Part shown: piece by piece, positions 52,521 to 60,859 of the stretch
How positions within the stretch are numbered: position 1 is the stretch's first letter
Layout of the letters: every line of letters starts with the position of its first letter
Origin: Pseudomonas sp. Bout1
Lineage (GTDB): Bacteria > Pseudomonadota > Gammaproteobacteria > Pseudomonadales > Pseudomonadaceae
NCBI RefSeq assembly: GCF_034314165.1
Contig: NZ_JAVIWK010000001.1
Span: 3,053,001 to 3,117,000, forward strand
DNA: 64,000 nt
Direction: 5' to 3'
Position numbers and translations under genes: made by a program
Notes under the pieces: model-generated
Database searches by the model: none
The model's input: only the letters and a program-made list of their open reading frames with translations
Told to the model about the DNA's origin: nothing

Positions 52521-52527
52521 TGTTATT
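52520..52527 (-). promoter_or_regulatory. AATAACAA at the porin start, putative Crc/Hfq site
   Basis: AATAACAA (AAYAAYAA) on the minus strand overlaps the first base of the porin start codon. Binding of Hfq/Crc here would block initiation when preferred carbon sources are present, in parallel with the site before the symporter. Confidence 0.5.
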
Positions 52528-52700
52528 CCCGTTGTCTGCTGCTTATTTTTAGAATTATCTGGCCGGACGGCGACAGGGAGACGCGTCCGGCATGCGCAGG
52601 CTAACGAGTTGGTTTGCAGATTGAAAATATATAGAAAGTGTTGAGGTGAGACGAAAAAAGTATGAAGGGGATGTGCCCGATTTATCAGGCACTGAAGGGC

Positions 52701-52726
52701 AAATGTGGGAGCGGGGTCCCACATTT
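52701..52726. terminator. Terminator-like hairpin AAATGTGGGA...TCCCACATTT
   Basis: A perfect 10-bp stem with a 6-nt loop (GCGGGG), 12 bp past the end of the copper chaperone gene on the minus strand. It carries the TGTGGGA core of the REP-like repeats and may terminate the copper operon. Confidence 0.65.
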
Positions 52727-52737
52727 TGATCGGCGTT

Positions 52738-53214
52738 TTAGTGCATCTTGCTGTGATCCATCGGCTCCATTGCGTTCAACGCACGGGCCTGGGCCTTCAC
52801 TTCAATCGACTGCTTTTCACCCTTGGCGTTTTCCACGGTAACGGTCAGCGGCACCTGGTCGCCTTCCTTGATCTGCGCAGTGAGGTCGATCAGCATCACG
52901 TGGTAACCGTCCGGGTCGAGCTTGACGGCCTTGCCGGCGGGCAACGGAACCGAGTCCACCGGGCCCATGCGCATCACATCGTCCTTCATGGTCATTTCAT
53001 GGATCTGCACGGTCTTGGCGATTGGCGAGGCCACACTGAGCAGTCTGCTGTCGGTGTCGGCGGTGACGGTCATGAAGGCGCCGCTGGACGGCTGGCCCGG
53101 TACCGAGGCGCGTACCCAGGCGTCGCTGACCACCGCCTGTGCACTGGCGTGCGCCGCGAGGCCCAGCAGGGAGAGACCGAGGGCGATACGCTTGAGGTGT
53201 TGAACGGCAGTCAT
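52738..53214 (-). CDS. Periplasmic copper chaperone PCu(A)C
   Basis: A 158-residue exported protein (signal peptide to about SAQA) with the Cu(I) site IHEMTMKDDVMRM and YHVM (H-x-M...M...H-x-M pattern). It delivers copper to cytochrome c oxidase together with Sco. It begins in a TAATG overlap with the Sco gene stop, fixing ATG 53214. Confidence 0.92.
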   Translation of the reverse strand: MTAVQHLKRIALGLSLLGLAAHASAQAVVSDAWVRASVPGQPSSGAFMTVTADTDSRLLSVASPIAKTVQIHEMTMKDDVMRMGPVDSVPLPAGKAVKLDPDGYHVMLIDLTAQIKEGDQVPLTVTVENAKGEKQSIEVKAQARALNAMEPMDHSKMH

Positions 53215-53822
53215 TAGCAGACCTCCATGACGGTGAGCAGGTCTTCTGCGCACTCTTTGGCATTAAGCGAGGCGGACAGGCCCAGGCGCAGGGTGCCCCG
53301 GGTGTCAAACACAAAGCTGGTGGCGGTGTGGGAGAGCGTGTAGCTGTCGCCGGCGGGGATCTTTTCATAAAAAATCCCGAATTCCTTGGCGGCCACGGCG
53401 ATTTCTTCCGGGGTGCCGTACAGCGCTTCGAAGCTGGGGTCGAAGGCCTTGACGTAGGCGTCGAGAATCTTGGGTGTGTCGCGTTCCGGGTCGAGGGTGA
53501 TAAACACCACCTGCATGATCTTGCCGTCGCGGCCCATCAGTTTTTTCGCCTGGGCCATGCGCGCCAGTGTGGTCGGGCACACGGCCGGGCACTGGGTGAA
53601 GCCGAAGAACACCACGGGCATCAAGCCACGGAAGGAACTCAAGGTGACGGTTTCGCCGTCCGTGTTCTTGAGTTTGAAGGTACGGCCCATGATCTTGTCG
53701 CTCAGGTCCTTGCCGTACTTGAAGTTAAGTTTGGGGCTGTTGTCACAGCCAGCCAACATGCCAAGGCCGAGCAGGCCCATGCCGGTGAGGACTTTGCGGC
53801 GGGTGAATAACGTACTCATCAA
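53214..53822 (-). CDS. SCO1/SenC-family copper/thiol protein
   Basis: A 202-residue lipoprotein-anchored thioredoxin-like protein: lipobox LGMLAGC, then GFTQCPAVCPTTLARM (CxxxC copper site) and the distal His in SYTLSHTATSF. It works in CuA-site assembly of cytochrome oxidase. ATG 53822 is used because AGGA lies 10 nt upstream; an adjacent ATG at 53819 is possible. Co-transcribed with PCu(A)C. Confidence 0.92.
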   Translation of the reverse strand: MMSTLFTRRKVLTGMGLLGLGMLAGCDNSPKLNFKYGKDLSDKIMGRTFKLKNTDGETVTLSSFRGLMPVVFFGFTQCPAVCPTTLARMAQAKKLMGRDGKIMQVVFITLDPERDTPKILDAYVKAFDPSFEALYGTPEEIAVAAKEFGIFYEKIPAGDSYTLSHTATSFVFDTRGTLRLGLSASLNAKECAEDLLTVMEVC

Positions 53823-53982
53823 CTGTGCATCCTGTGAAGCGCCTGGGTACCACGAAGCGTTAAATCAGGCGAGGAGAGCGTGGCATTCTAACAACCCCGG
53901 CCTCTGCACGTAATCTGCGACGTTCTGTCACAGGCAAGGGCAGGCTTCATGAGGTTGGATATTCGGTGGTAAAGTCGCCGCC

Positions 53983-54366
53983 ATGAAACTCTCCCGCCCG
54001 GACCGTTCACTCATTGCCTGGACCCTGTATTTTTGCGTCCTGTTCAATGTGTTCGTCTGCGGTTTGGGCCATGGGCAGATGATGGGCCTGGAGCTGAACG
54101 GCCTGGGCGGGCAGTTCTGCTCAAGCCTGGGCACCAAGGCGCCGGCCTCGGACGCAGGCCTTGGCAACCCGACAGCCAGCAGTTGGTCGAATTTCTTCGC
54201 GTGCCCGGTGTGCTCCGCCGTGACCCTGGGCATCGTGTTCCTGTTTTGCCTGGCTTGGCTGTTAGGGCTTGGGCAAAAGCCGCGCCCGGCCCATGAGCGT
54301 CGCAACAAGGCACCTCCACGGTACTCCTGGCCCTCGGCCAACCCTCGCGCTTCCCCTGCATCCTGA
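53983..54366 (+). CDS. DUF2946 family protein
   Basis: A 127-residue protein with a short N-terminal hydrophobic helix (TLYFCVLFNVFVCGLGHG), a Cys-containing middle (GGQFCSSLG, FFACPVCS) and a second helix (GIVFLFCLAWLLGLG). DUF2946 genes accompany copper-transport clusters, and it lies beside the divergent PCu(A)C-Sco operon. Membrane associated; role unproven. Confidence 0.82.
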   Translation: MKLSRPDRSLIAWTLYFCVLFNVFVCGLGHGQMMGLELNGLGGQFCSSLGTKAPASDAGLGNPTASSWSNFFACPVCSAVTLGIVFLFCLAWLLGLGQKPRPAHERRNKAPPRYSWPSANPRASPAS

Positions 54367-54428
54367 CGTTTACCGTGGGCCTCCTGTTACCAGGCGGCGT
54401 TCTGTTGTCACGAGTGTGAGTGGTTTCC

Positions 54429-54983
54429 ATGAGTTCTATCCTGCCTTCCGGCGCTGCCCGCCTGGTCAGCAAGGCGTCGCGCCGCCCGTCGCGCGGTGAC
54501 GTGCTGTTGCCGTCTGTCGAATACCCAAGTAACGCCCGTTGTTTTGTCCACCTGGATGCACGGTTGCTGCCGTACTGGCACAGCTTGTTCGACATCTGCC
54601 CCGGTTTGCTCAAGCTCGACCCGCCAGAGGGCTTGAACCTGTTTCGCAGTTTCATGACGTGGGCGTATCGCAACCGTCCATCCCTGAACTGGACCTATCA
54701 CGTAAGTGTGTGCCGTTGGTTGCTCGGTTCGGTGTATTGCGCGCAGATCGATGAAGAACCCATCGAGGCGTTCATGACGGCGGCAGCGGCCCGTTGGGTC
54801 AGCGATGACAGCAGCCAGGCCCGGGGCGTGGTCCTGGCCTGGCGAGGCTCGCCGCTGCAGGTGGTGGACTGGAAGCAGGGCAGTGGCGTGCCACTGCAAA
54901 CGTTGCCGCCACTGCTGTGGGACTTCGGCTGGTGCGCGCTGGATAGCCAGGGGCGATTCAGCGGCTGGTTGCCGGTGCCTTGA
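54429..54983 (+). CDS. Conserved protein of unknown function
   Basis: A 184-residue soluble protein rich in Trp/Pro (HLDARLLPYWHSLFDICPGLL, TYHVSVCRWLLGSVYCAQ, LLWDFGWCALD). No signal peptide or known motif. Its 3' end overlaps the NmrA-family gene by 26 bp. Codon use fits the region. Confidence 0.65.
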   Translation: MSSILPSGAARLVSKASRRPSRGDVLLPSVEYPSNARCFVHLDARLLPYWHSLFDICPGLLKLDPPEGLNLFRSFMTWAYRNRPSLNWTYHVSVCRWLLGSVYCAQIDEEPIEAFMTAAAARWVSDDSSQARGVVLAWRGSPLQVVDWKQGSGVPLQTLPPLLWDFGWCALDSQGRFSGWLPVP

Positions 54984-55887
54984 GGTTCTGCTCAATCCAC
55001 TGGGCGACGCTGGTCACGGCGATCTGCTGTTGCGCATTGAAGGTGATGGCGGGGTCCCAGGCCACGCCGTTGCCTTGGGCGAAGGCCACCCGGTATTTCA
55101 TCAAATTGTCCAAGGGCGCAGCGGCCAGTTTGGTTTGCAGGTACGGCACCGGCCAGCGTTCGCGTTTTAGCCTGAGCCCCAGTTGCGCATCGACAGTATC
55201 TGCCAGCTCGCCATAGGTCAGCGTGTCGCCAGCGGTGTACACCACTTGATTGATGATCGGTGGCTCGCTGAACAGGATGCGCGCGGTCAGCAGGCCGATA
55301 TCCTCTGGGGTGGTGACGGTGACGGCGGTGTCCCAATCCCCCAGTGCGTGCACGGTATTTTGCGCCAGGTCGACGACGCCGAATGAAGGTTCAAACAGAA
55401 AGCTGGTAAACATTCCGGTGGAGACGATCACCCATTGCGTGCCTTGCTGGCCCCGCAGCAAGTCGCGTACGTCAAGTTGCTCATCCCACACGTCCTGGGC
55501 CGAGCCTCGGCCAATCACGTCGTAGTCCACGCCGAACTGCCACGGCACATAGCGCTTCACGCCGCCTGCGATGGCGGCGCGGGTCAGTTTGCGCTGGGTG
55601 CCAATGCCGGCGGCAAAACCGATGCAACAGATTACGGTGTGATAGTCAGCGAACACCGCCGCCAGTTCGGCTTCGGAATCGTTGGCCAGGTCACCGGCCA
55701 ACAGCTCAATGCCCAGTGCGCGCAGTTCGCTGGTTTCCTGCTGTTTGGCGGGGTCGGTCGAGTTCAGCGTGGCAGGGCGCAGCAACACGGTTACCGGCAC
55801 ATTCTGCGGTGCGGCAAGGCGTGACAATTGGCGCAGTACGGCCAGGCCCAACTCGCCGGCGCCCAGTACAAGGATCGAAGCAATCAT
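54958..55887 (-). CDS. NmrA/isoflavone reductase-like NAD(P)-binding protein
   Basis: A 309-residue short-chain-like reductase: N-terminal Rossmann motif ILVLGAGELGLAVLRQLSRL, then VTVLLRP, ELLAGDLANDSEAELAAVF and VKRYVPWQFGVDYDVIGRGSA. The fold resembles aromatic alcohol/isoflavone reductases. It is divergent from an HxlR regulator (90-bp gap), which probably represses it. Confidence 0.85.
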   Translation of the reverse strand: MIASILVLGAGELGLAVLRQLSRLAAPQNVPVTVLLRPATLNSTDPAKQQETSELRALGIELLAGDLANDSEAELAAVFADYHTVICCIGFAAGIGTQRKLTRAAIAGGVKRYVPWQFGVDYDVIGRGSAQDVWDEQLDVRDLLRGQQGTQWVIVSTGMFTSFLFEPSFGVVDLAQNTVHALGDWDTAVTVTTPEDIGLLTARILFSEPPIINQVVYTAGDTLTYGELADTVDAQLGLRLKRERWPVPYLQTKLAAAPLDNLMKYRVAFAQGNGVAWDPAITFNAQQQIAVTSVAQWIEQNLKAPATSR

Positions 55888-55977
55888 AGGGTTCTCGGTT
55901 CAAGTGAAAGTCGTGCCATGCTTGCAGAATTGCCGACCGCGCATAAGAAGGCACACCAGTGATACCGGGAGTAGAAG

Positions 55978-56382
55978 GTGGATAACGACGAGATCATCAG
56001 GCGCTCACAAGCTGCCTGCGAAGCCCTCAGCGCTGATGACGACGGGCTCAAGCGCCAGGTGTTGACCCACGCCGGGAACCGTTGGTCGTTGGGCATCGTG
56101 CACCTGTTGGGCGTGAACGGGCGCCTGCGCCACGCCGAGATTGGCCGGCGCATGGAAGGCGTCACCCAGCGCATGCTCACACGCACCTTGCGCCAGTTGG
56201 AACGCGACGGCCTGGTGTTGCGCCATGACTTTCAGGAAGTGCCGCCCAAGGTTGAATACCAGCTGTCGGCGCTGGGCAAACAACTGCTGGTGCACATGAT
56301 TCCACTGTGGACGTGGGTGGTGGAAAACGCCGATGAATTCAGGCGCTCCCGAGAGCATTTCGATACTGAGCAGGCGCCGTGA
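55978..56382 (+). CDS. HxlR-family winged-helix regulator
   Basis: A 134-residue HxlR protein: RWSLGIVHLLGVNGRLRHAEIGRRMEGVTQRMLTRTLRQLERDGLVLRHDFQEVPPKVEYQLSALG is the family signature. GTG 55978 follows GGGAG. HxlR regulators often sense aldehydes or electrophiles, which fits the divergent reductase. Confidence 0.87.
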   Translation: MDNDEIIRRSQAACEALSADDDGLKRQVLTHAGNRWSLGIVHLLGVNGRLRHAEIGRRMEGVTQRMLTRTLRQLERDGLVLRHDFQEVPPKVEYQLSALGKQLLVHMIPLWTWVVENADEFRRSREHFDTEQAP

Positions 56383-56521
56383 TCAGGCTCTTGGCCGGCA
56401 GTCTGCCCGTGTGCTCGCGGATGTTGGTCTATTGAAAAGCCGTCAGATTGGCTAGGGCATTCGGTTTTTCGATTGAGTACTGTTGAGGTTTTTGACGTGC
56501 GCTGCCCAAGGATACCCACCG

Positions 56522-57427
56522 ATGTCCATCGGAAAAAATTTCGCCGGCGTCATCGCCTTCATGAAAGTGGCGGCCAGCGAAAGCTTCAGTGAGGCGGCTC
56601 GTGACCTGGGCATTTCAGTGCCATCGGTCAGCCGCAGCATTACGCGTCTGGAAACCCAACTGGCCATCAAGCTGCTCGAACGTACGACCCACAGTGTGGC
56701 TGTTACCCAGGAGGGGCGACGTTTTTTCGAAGAATGCCTGCCCAGCGTCGAGCACCTTTTGCGCGCTACCGAAGCGCTTAAGCAATCCACCCAGTCGCCG
56801 TCCGGCGTTGTGCGGGTGAGTTCTACCGTGGGTTTTGGGCGCAAGTGCATTGCGCCGCTGCTGGCCGGGTTTTGTAAGGCCCACCCGGACATCACCCTCG
56901 AGTTTGACCTGAACGATCGCCATGTGGATTTCGCCGAAGGCCGGGTGGATGTCGCGATTCGCAACGGGCGGCTGGAAGACGCCGATGTCATAGCAAAACA
57001 GCTGGCACCGATGAGTTTCGTCACCTGCGCCGCGCCCGAGTATCTGCAAGTGGCCGGTTACCCGCAGACCCTTGAGGACCTAGCGGCGCACAAGACCATC
57101 GCGTTTCGCCTGGCGCAATCGGGCAAGCCACATGTGTGGGAATTTGAAGTCGATGGGCAGTTCATGCGGCTGCCGTTGCCTTACAGCCAGTTGTTCAATG
57201 ACCCGGAACTGGTGGCGCTCGCGGCGCTAGCCGGTGGCGGTGTGGCGCAGCTTGCCGGTTATCAGGCGCAGCACTGGATCGCGCAACAGCGCCTGGTGGT
57301 CTTGCTGCCGGGCTATAGGGCGCAGGCGCGGGGCAGGGGGCATTACATCTGCTATCGCCAGCGCGACAAGACGCCGCTGCGGGTCAAATTGTTCGTCGAC
57401 TACATGGTGCAGGCCTTCCAGGCGTGA
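56522..57427 (+). CDS. LysR-family transcriptional regulator
   Basis: A 301-residue LysR protein of the CrgA/DsdC-type group: helix-turn-helix FMKVAASESFSEAARDLGISVPSVSRSITRLE, effector domain GVVRVSSTVGFGRKCIAPLL. ATG 56522 (MSIGKN) follows an AAGGA sequence; the frame extends upstream to 56483. Transcribed toward a membrane protein gene 93 bp downstream. Confidence 0.87.
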   Translation: MSIGKNFAGVIAFMKVAASESFSEAARDLGISVPSVSRSITRLETQLAIKLLERTTHSVAVTQEGRRFFEECLPSVEHLLRATEALKQSTQSPSGVVRVSSTVGFGRKCIAPLLAGFCKAHPDITLEFDLNDRHVDFAEGRVDVAIRNGRLEDADVIAKQLAPMSFVTCAAPEYLQVAGYPQTLEDLAAHKTIAFRLAQSGKPHVWEFEVDGQFMRLPLPYSQLFNDPELVALAALAGGGVAQLAGYQAQHWIAQQRLVVLLPGYRAQARGRGHYICYRQRDKTPLRVKLFVDYMVQAFQA

Positions 57428-57520
57428 CCATTGGGTAAAAGGCTTTTGCCAGGGCGGCTAATTGTCGAGGGCGCGATGACTGGGCACTCTCCGGGTGATA
57501 TTTATCATCGGGAAATCGAT

Positions 57521-58537
57521 ATGTTAAGCAAAGCTATCAAACCCTGGCTGGAGTGGCTGTGGCTGCTGCCGTTCGCTGCGGCGCTGTACTATCCATGGGC
57601 GTTGACGTGGGGCAACCAGGCGCATCTGGCTGGTGCCGGCACTCCCGTCGTTCTGGCGCTGATCCTGAGCGCTTATGCGGTACCGCTGCTGGCATTTGCC
57701 TGCGTGTATGTCACCGGAGCCCAGCCGGCCATGAGCGCACGCCTGGTGCTGGCGCGGCGTTTGTCGTGCCTGGCGGTGGCCGCGCCGCCTGCGTATACGC
57801 TGATGGGCGTGGTGCTGTACCTGATGAAAATCTACGGCCACGACATCGCGGTATGGAGCGGGCTGTGGCTGGCACTGACGGGCTTTTTCGCGATGCTGTC
57901 TTCAACGGGGCCGACCATCAGCCTGGTGACCTCGGACAAGACCTACATCAAGCTGCGAGTCGCCCACGGCATCGCCTCCCTGGCAATCCTGTTGGTCTTC
58001 CTGGCGCCGCACCTGTTCAACCACCTTTTGGGCATACTGGGTACCGATGTGCACAAGTCGGTGATGGATACGCTGCGAGTGGTGTACCGCAATGGTGTGC
58101 TGGAACCGGTGATCATCGTCACGTTTTTCTTCCAGATTCTCAGCGGGTTGGTGCTGATTCGCCCGAAAACCGTCACGCGCGCCGACCTGCTGGACGCCTT
58201 GCAGACCGCGTCGGGTGCCTATCTCTCGCTGTTTATCGCGTCCCATATCAACTCGGTGTTTACCCTGGCGCGTTACTTCGGCACCGATACCGATTACGCC
58301 TGGGCGGTGGCCGAGCCGGTGGGGTTGCTGGCGGATCCTTGGAGCATTCGGCTGCTGCCGCATTACTCCCTGGCGGTGTTCCTGCTGACTGCGCATTTGG
58401 GCTGCGGATTGCGGGGCGTATTGCGTAACCACAACGTCAGCGAGACGCGCAGTTCGCTGGCGACCTGGCTGGTGATTGCGTTTGGCGGCGTGGTCACGGT
58501 CATGATTACCAGCGGCATGCTGGGTGTGCGGGTTTAG
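57521..58537 (+). CDS. Polytopic membrane protein with His-rich helices, cytochrome b-like pattern
   Basis: A 338-residue protein with about eight transmembrane helices. Histidines sit within or at the ends of helices in two similar segments: RVAHGIASLAILLVFLAPHL then FNHLLG, and LLPHYSLAVFLLTAHLGCGL. The first resembles the heme-ligand helices of succinate dehydrogenase cytochrome b subunits (H..S..L..F..H..NHL..G). Heme binding is therefore possible but unproven. ATG 57521 is preferred; an in-frame ATG at 57476 is possible. Function unknown. Confidence 0.7.
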   Translation: MLSKAIKPWLEWLWLLPFAAALYYPWALTWGNQAHLAGAGTPVVLALILSAYAVPLLAFACVYVTGAQPAMSARLVLARRLSCLAVAAPPAYTLMGVVLYLMKIYGHDIAVWSGLWLALTGFFAMLSSTGPTISLVTSDKTYIKLRVAHGIASLAILLVFLAPHLFNHLLGILGTDVHKSVMDTLRVVYRNGVLEPVIIVTFFFQILSGLVLIRPKTVTRADLLDALQTASGAYLSLFIASHINSVFTLARYFGTDTDYAWAVAEPVGLLADPWSIRLLPHYSLAVFLLTAHLGCGLRGVLRNHNVSETRSSLATWLVIAFGGVVTVMITSGMLGVRV

Positions 58538-58704
58538 CCCGGTCTGCGCACTCGATAGAAGTATTGTCTTGTGTAATTAAAAAACGCACTTGGTGCTGTC
58601 GATCTGGGCGCTGTTGGCGTTTGTCCTGTTCAATCTGCAATGGGCCTCACGTCTGCTTGAGGCAGCGGCTGCGATGGACTGCGCAGCCCATCGCAGCTTC
58701 TGTC

Positions 58705-59358
58705 TCACTTGCGGGGCTGGATGCTGTAGGCGCAGCGCCGGTCTCCGGAAATCAGATGCTCGCACCGTTCCACCACGTTCTCCTCGCCAAGCGCCGCCTG
58801 GAAAATCTGCAACTCGGAGCGGCACAATCCCTGGCATTTTCGTGCGGCCACGCAGATAGGGCAGTGGTTTTCCACCAATAGCCAGCCATCGTCCAGCGGC
58901 TCCATCTGCGCCATGTACCCGGCGCGTTCGCGAATCTGCACCAGGATCTCGACTTTCTCCTGCAAGCTCGACGCGGCGGAGCAGGCCTGGATGTATTCGT
59001 GTTTGGCGGCCGCTTCCATGCTGGAGATGACTTTCTCCACGCCTTCGCTGCCAAAAACCCCTTCGATGGATTCGATAAGGTGCAACGTCAGCACGCTGTG
59101 GGCATCCGGGAATTTGCGCTGGGCGGTAGCGGTCAATGTCCACTTCAATGATGGCCGGCCGGCACCCGAGATGGGGGCCGAGACGCCGACGATCAACTCT
59201 GCGACCTGCAACTTCTGGATCTGCTGGCGGGCGGCCTCGGAGGTGATTTCCAGCAACGCAGCCAGGTCCGCGGTTTTCAGTGGGCCACGGGTCTTGAGCA
59301 GGAACAGGATGCGGTCCCCGGTGGATGCCGGATTGTCGTCGGTAGGTGTGGCGTTCAT
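58705..59358 (-). CDS. Winged-helix regulator with C-terminal Cys cluster (SufR-like)
   Basis: A 217-residue regulator. The N-terminal winged helix (TGDRILFLLKTRGPLKTADLAALLEITSEAARQQIQKLQ) is followed by a long helix and a C-terminal domain with Cys in ENHCPICVAARKCQGLCRSE, ERCEH and RRCAY. This pattern matches ArsR/DeoR-related iron-sulfur sensors such as SufR. It may sense Fe-S status or redox stress. Monocistronic, minus strand. Confidence 0.82.
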   Translation of the reverse strand: MNATPTDDNPASTGDRILFLLKTRGPLKTADLAALLEITSEAARQQIQKLQVAELIVGVSAPISGAGRPSLKWTLTATAQRKFPDAHSVLTLHLIESIEGVFGSEGVEKVISSMEAAAKHEYIQACSAASSLQEKVEILVQIRERAGYMAQMEPLDDGWLLVENHCPICVAARKCQGLCRSELQIFQAALGEENVVERCEHLISGDRRCAYSIQPRK

Positions 59359-59520
59359 AGATCGGGCATAACCATGGAAGTGACCGGCTCATTTGACCAC
59401 AGCACGCGGGTTGGGGCACGCGTGCCGAGTACCAACGGGTGGAATCACTCGCGGCAGAGCTGCGAACCAGTCTGCCGAGCATTGAACACATCGAGCATGA
59501 GCTGCGCTGAAGTCGGCGCT

Positions 59521-59841
59521 TCAACTTCCCGATTGAGGCACGGCTTTCTTGCCGGTCTTGCTGGCGGGGTGCTGGGGCGAGGTGCTTTTGTGGCGTGTAC
59601 CCTTTACGCTTTTTGACGGTGCTGGTGCCTTGGTTTCAGCGTTATTACTTCCACCGCGATCGGCATCGGCTGGGCTGCTGGGGTAGGTGCCGGGGGGGAG
59701 TGCGGAGCCTGGGACGCTGTTGCCGCTCAAGGCGGGCGCCTCGGGGGCAGTGTCGTCGCCGAAGGCCGCGTAAACTGGGGAACCCAGTATGAGCGTCAAG
59801 CAGGCAACTAGTACGATCCTTTGGGAAATACGGGTCTTCAT
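59521..59841 (-). CDS. Small exported protein, Ser/Pro/Lys-rich
   Basis: A 106-residue protein with a signal peptide (MKTRISQRIVLVACLTLILG, cleavage near VYA) and a low-complexity mature part rich in Pro, Ser, Ala and Lys (PGSALPPGTYPSSPADA, SKTGKKAVPQ). Intrinsically disordered; cell-envelope role possible. No domain recognised. Confidence 0.65.
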   Translation of the reverse strand: MKTRISQRIVLVACLTLILGSPVYAAFGDDTAPEAPALSGNSVPGSALPPGTYPSSPADADRGGSNNAETKAPAPSKSVKGTRHKSTSPQHPASKTGKKAVPQSGS

Positions 59842-59907
59842 GACTCAATCCCTCTTGGCTATCAGGACCGAAGCCCGGAACTTATCCAGGCTTCGGCAAC
59901 GCCTCAA

Positions 59908-60084
59908 TCAAGACTTTTTGGAGCCAGGGGCGTGGCTGTGGGCCCCGCCTTTTTTGCCGGCTTCAGAAGCCTTTGCGCGGTCATTGGCGAAGTTGCCGCC
60001 TGAACCCTGGCCGCCGCTTTTGCGGGTGGTATCTTGCTGGTCCTTGTGACCAGCGCCTGGGGTGGTTTTTCCACTATTAGCCAT
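59908..60084 (-). CDS. KGG-repeat stress-induced protein
   Basis: A 58-residue protein with the KGG domain core GNFANDRAKASEAGKKGG found in general stress proteins (GsiB/YciG-like), plus a Lys/Gly/Ser-rich context. ATG 60084 is used. Typical RpoS-regulated stress gene, alongside hemerythrin and PfpI genes nearby. Confidence 0.85.
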   Translation of the reverse strand: MANSGKTTPGAGHKDQQDTTRKSGGQGSGGNFANDRAKASEAGKKGGAHSHAPGSKKS

Positions 60085-60191
60085 TTTCAAAACCCTCAAT
60101 GATGATGAGCGAATCAATGGTGTTGCCTAATTGGGAATCCGTAGGCCAAATCAAAGTTTGAAAAAGTTTGCCCGCATGCGACGAATGGACA

Positions 60192-60668
60192 TCAAGCCGC
60201 CATTGGCTTGGTGCCGAGCGCTTTCTTTTGCGTGGCTTTCAGCGCTTCCATTTGCGCACCAAGCTCTTCGAGCAACGCTTTGCCCAGTAGCTTTCTCGCC
60301 TGTGGGAACATCTCGCTTTCTTCTTCCTCGATATGGTGCTCCAACAGTTCCTTGACCACTTTGACGCGCCCGGAAAACTCGGTGGTGGAAGGCGAAGTCT
60401 GTTTCAGGTCCGGCAAGACGAGGGAGTCGACGGTGCGATGTTCTTCCTTGGCTTCGTGGTACATGATTTCCTGATCCTTGCCCCCAGCCTTGCGAAAAGC
60501 CGGATAGAGGATCTCCTCCTCAAGGCGGGTGTGAAGGCTGATTTCCATCTCCAGTTTGGCCAGTAGCTCGGTGCGTTTCTTTACACCGCGCTCAGTGGAT
60601 TCGCTCAGTTGGCTCAGGATGGCTTTGACACGTTCGTGGTCAGCCTTGAGAAGGTCAATGGCGTTCAT
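60192..60668 (-). CDS. Hemerythrin HHE-domain protein
   Basis: A 158-residue four-helix bundle with His/Glu ligands in ADHERVKAIL, SLHTRLEEEILYPAF, AKEEHRTVD and LLEHHIEEEESEMFP, binding a di-iron centre. Such proteins sense or detoxify O2, NO or H2O2. Start ATG 60668; upstream in-frame ATG at 60722 lacks support. Confidence 0.85.
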   Translation of the reverse strand: MNAIDLLKADHERVKAILSQLSESTERGVKKRTELLAKLEMEISLHTRLEEEILYPAFRKAGGKDQEIMYHEAKEEHRTVDSLVLPDLKQTSPSTTEFSGRVKVVKELLEHHIEEEESEMFPQARKLLGKALLEELGAQMEALKATQKKALGTKPMAA

Positions 60669-60859
60669 GGGTGACACCTCACGGGTAGCGAAAGGGCGGG
60701 TCGAAATGCCCGCCTCGTCCACAGCTCTACAGCATGAGTTGTACCAATTTGAATCAGAAATTTATTTGTTTTCAAATCAAGCAATTACGTGAAATATAAA
60801 CCGGCTTTGGTCGTGCAGGTTGCACGGTCACGTCGTGCGTTGCATGCATTAAACCATGC

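Noticed and set aside
54367..54428. Upstream GTG start (54420) for the 184-residue protein
   Set aside because: ATG 54429 is nine bases further and better placed relative to GTGTGAG; the earlier GTG adds only three residues.
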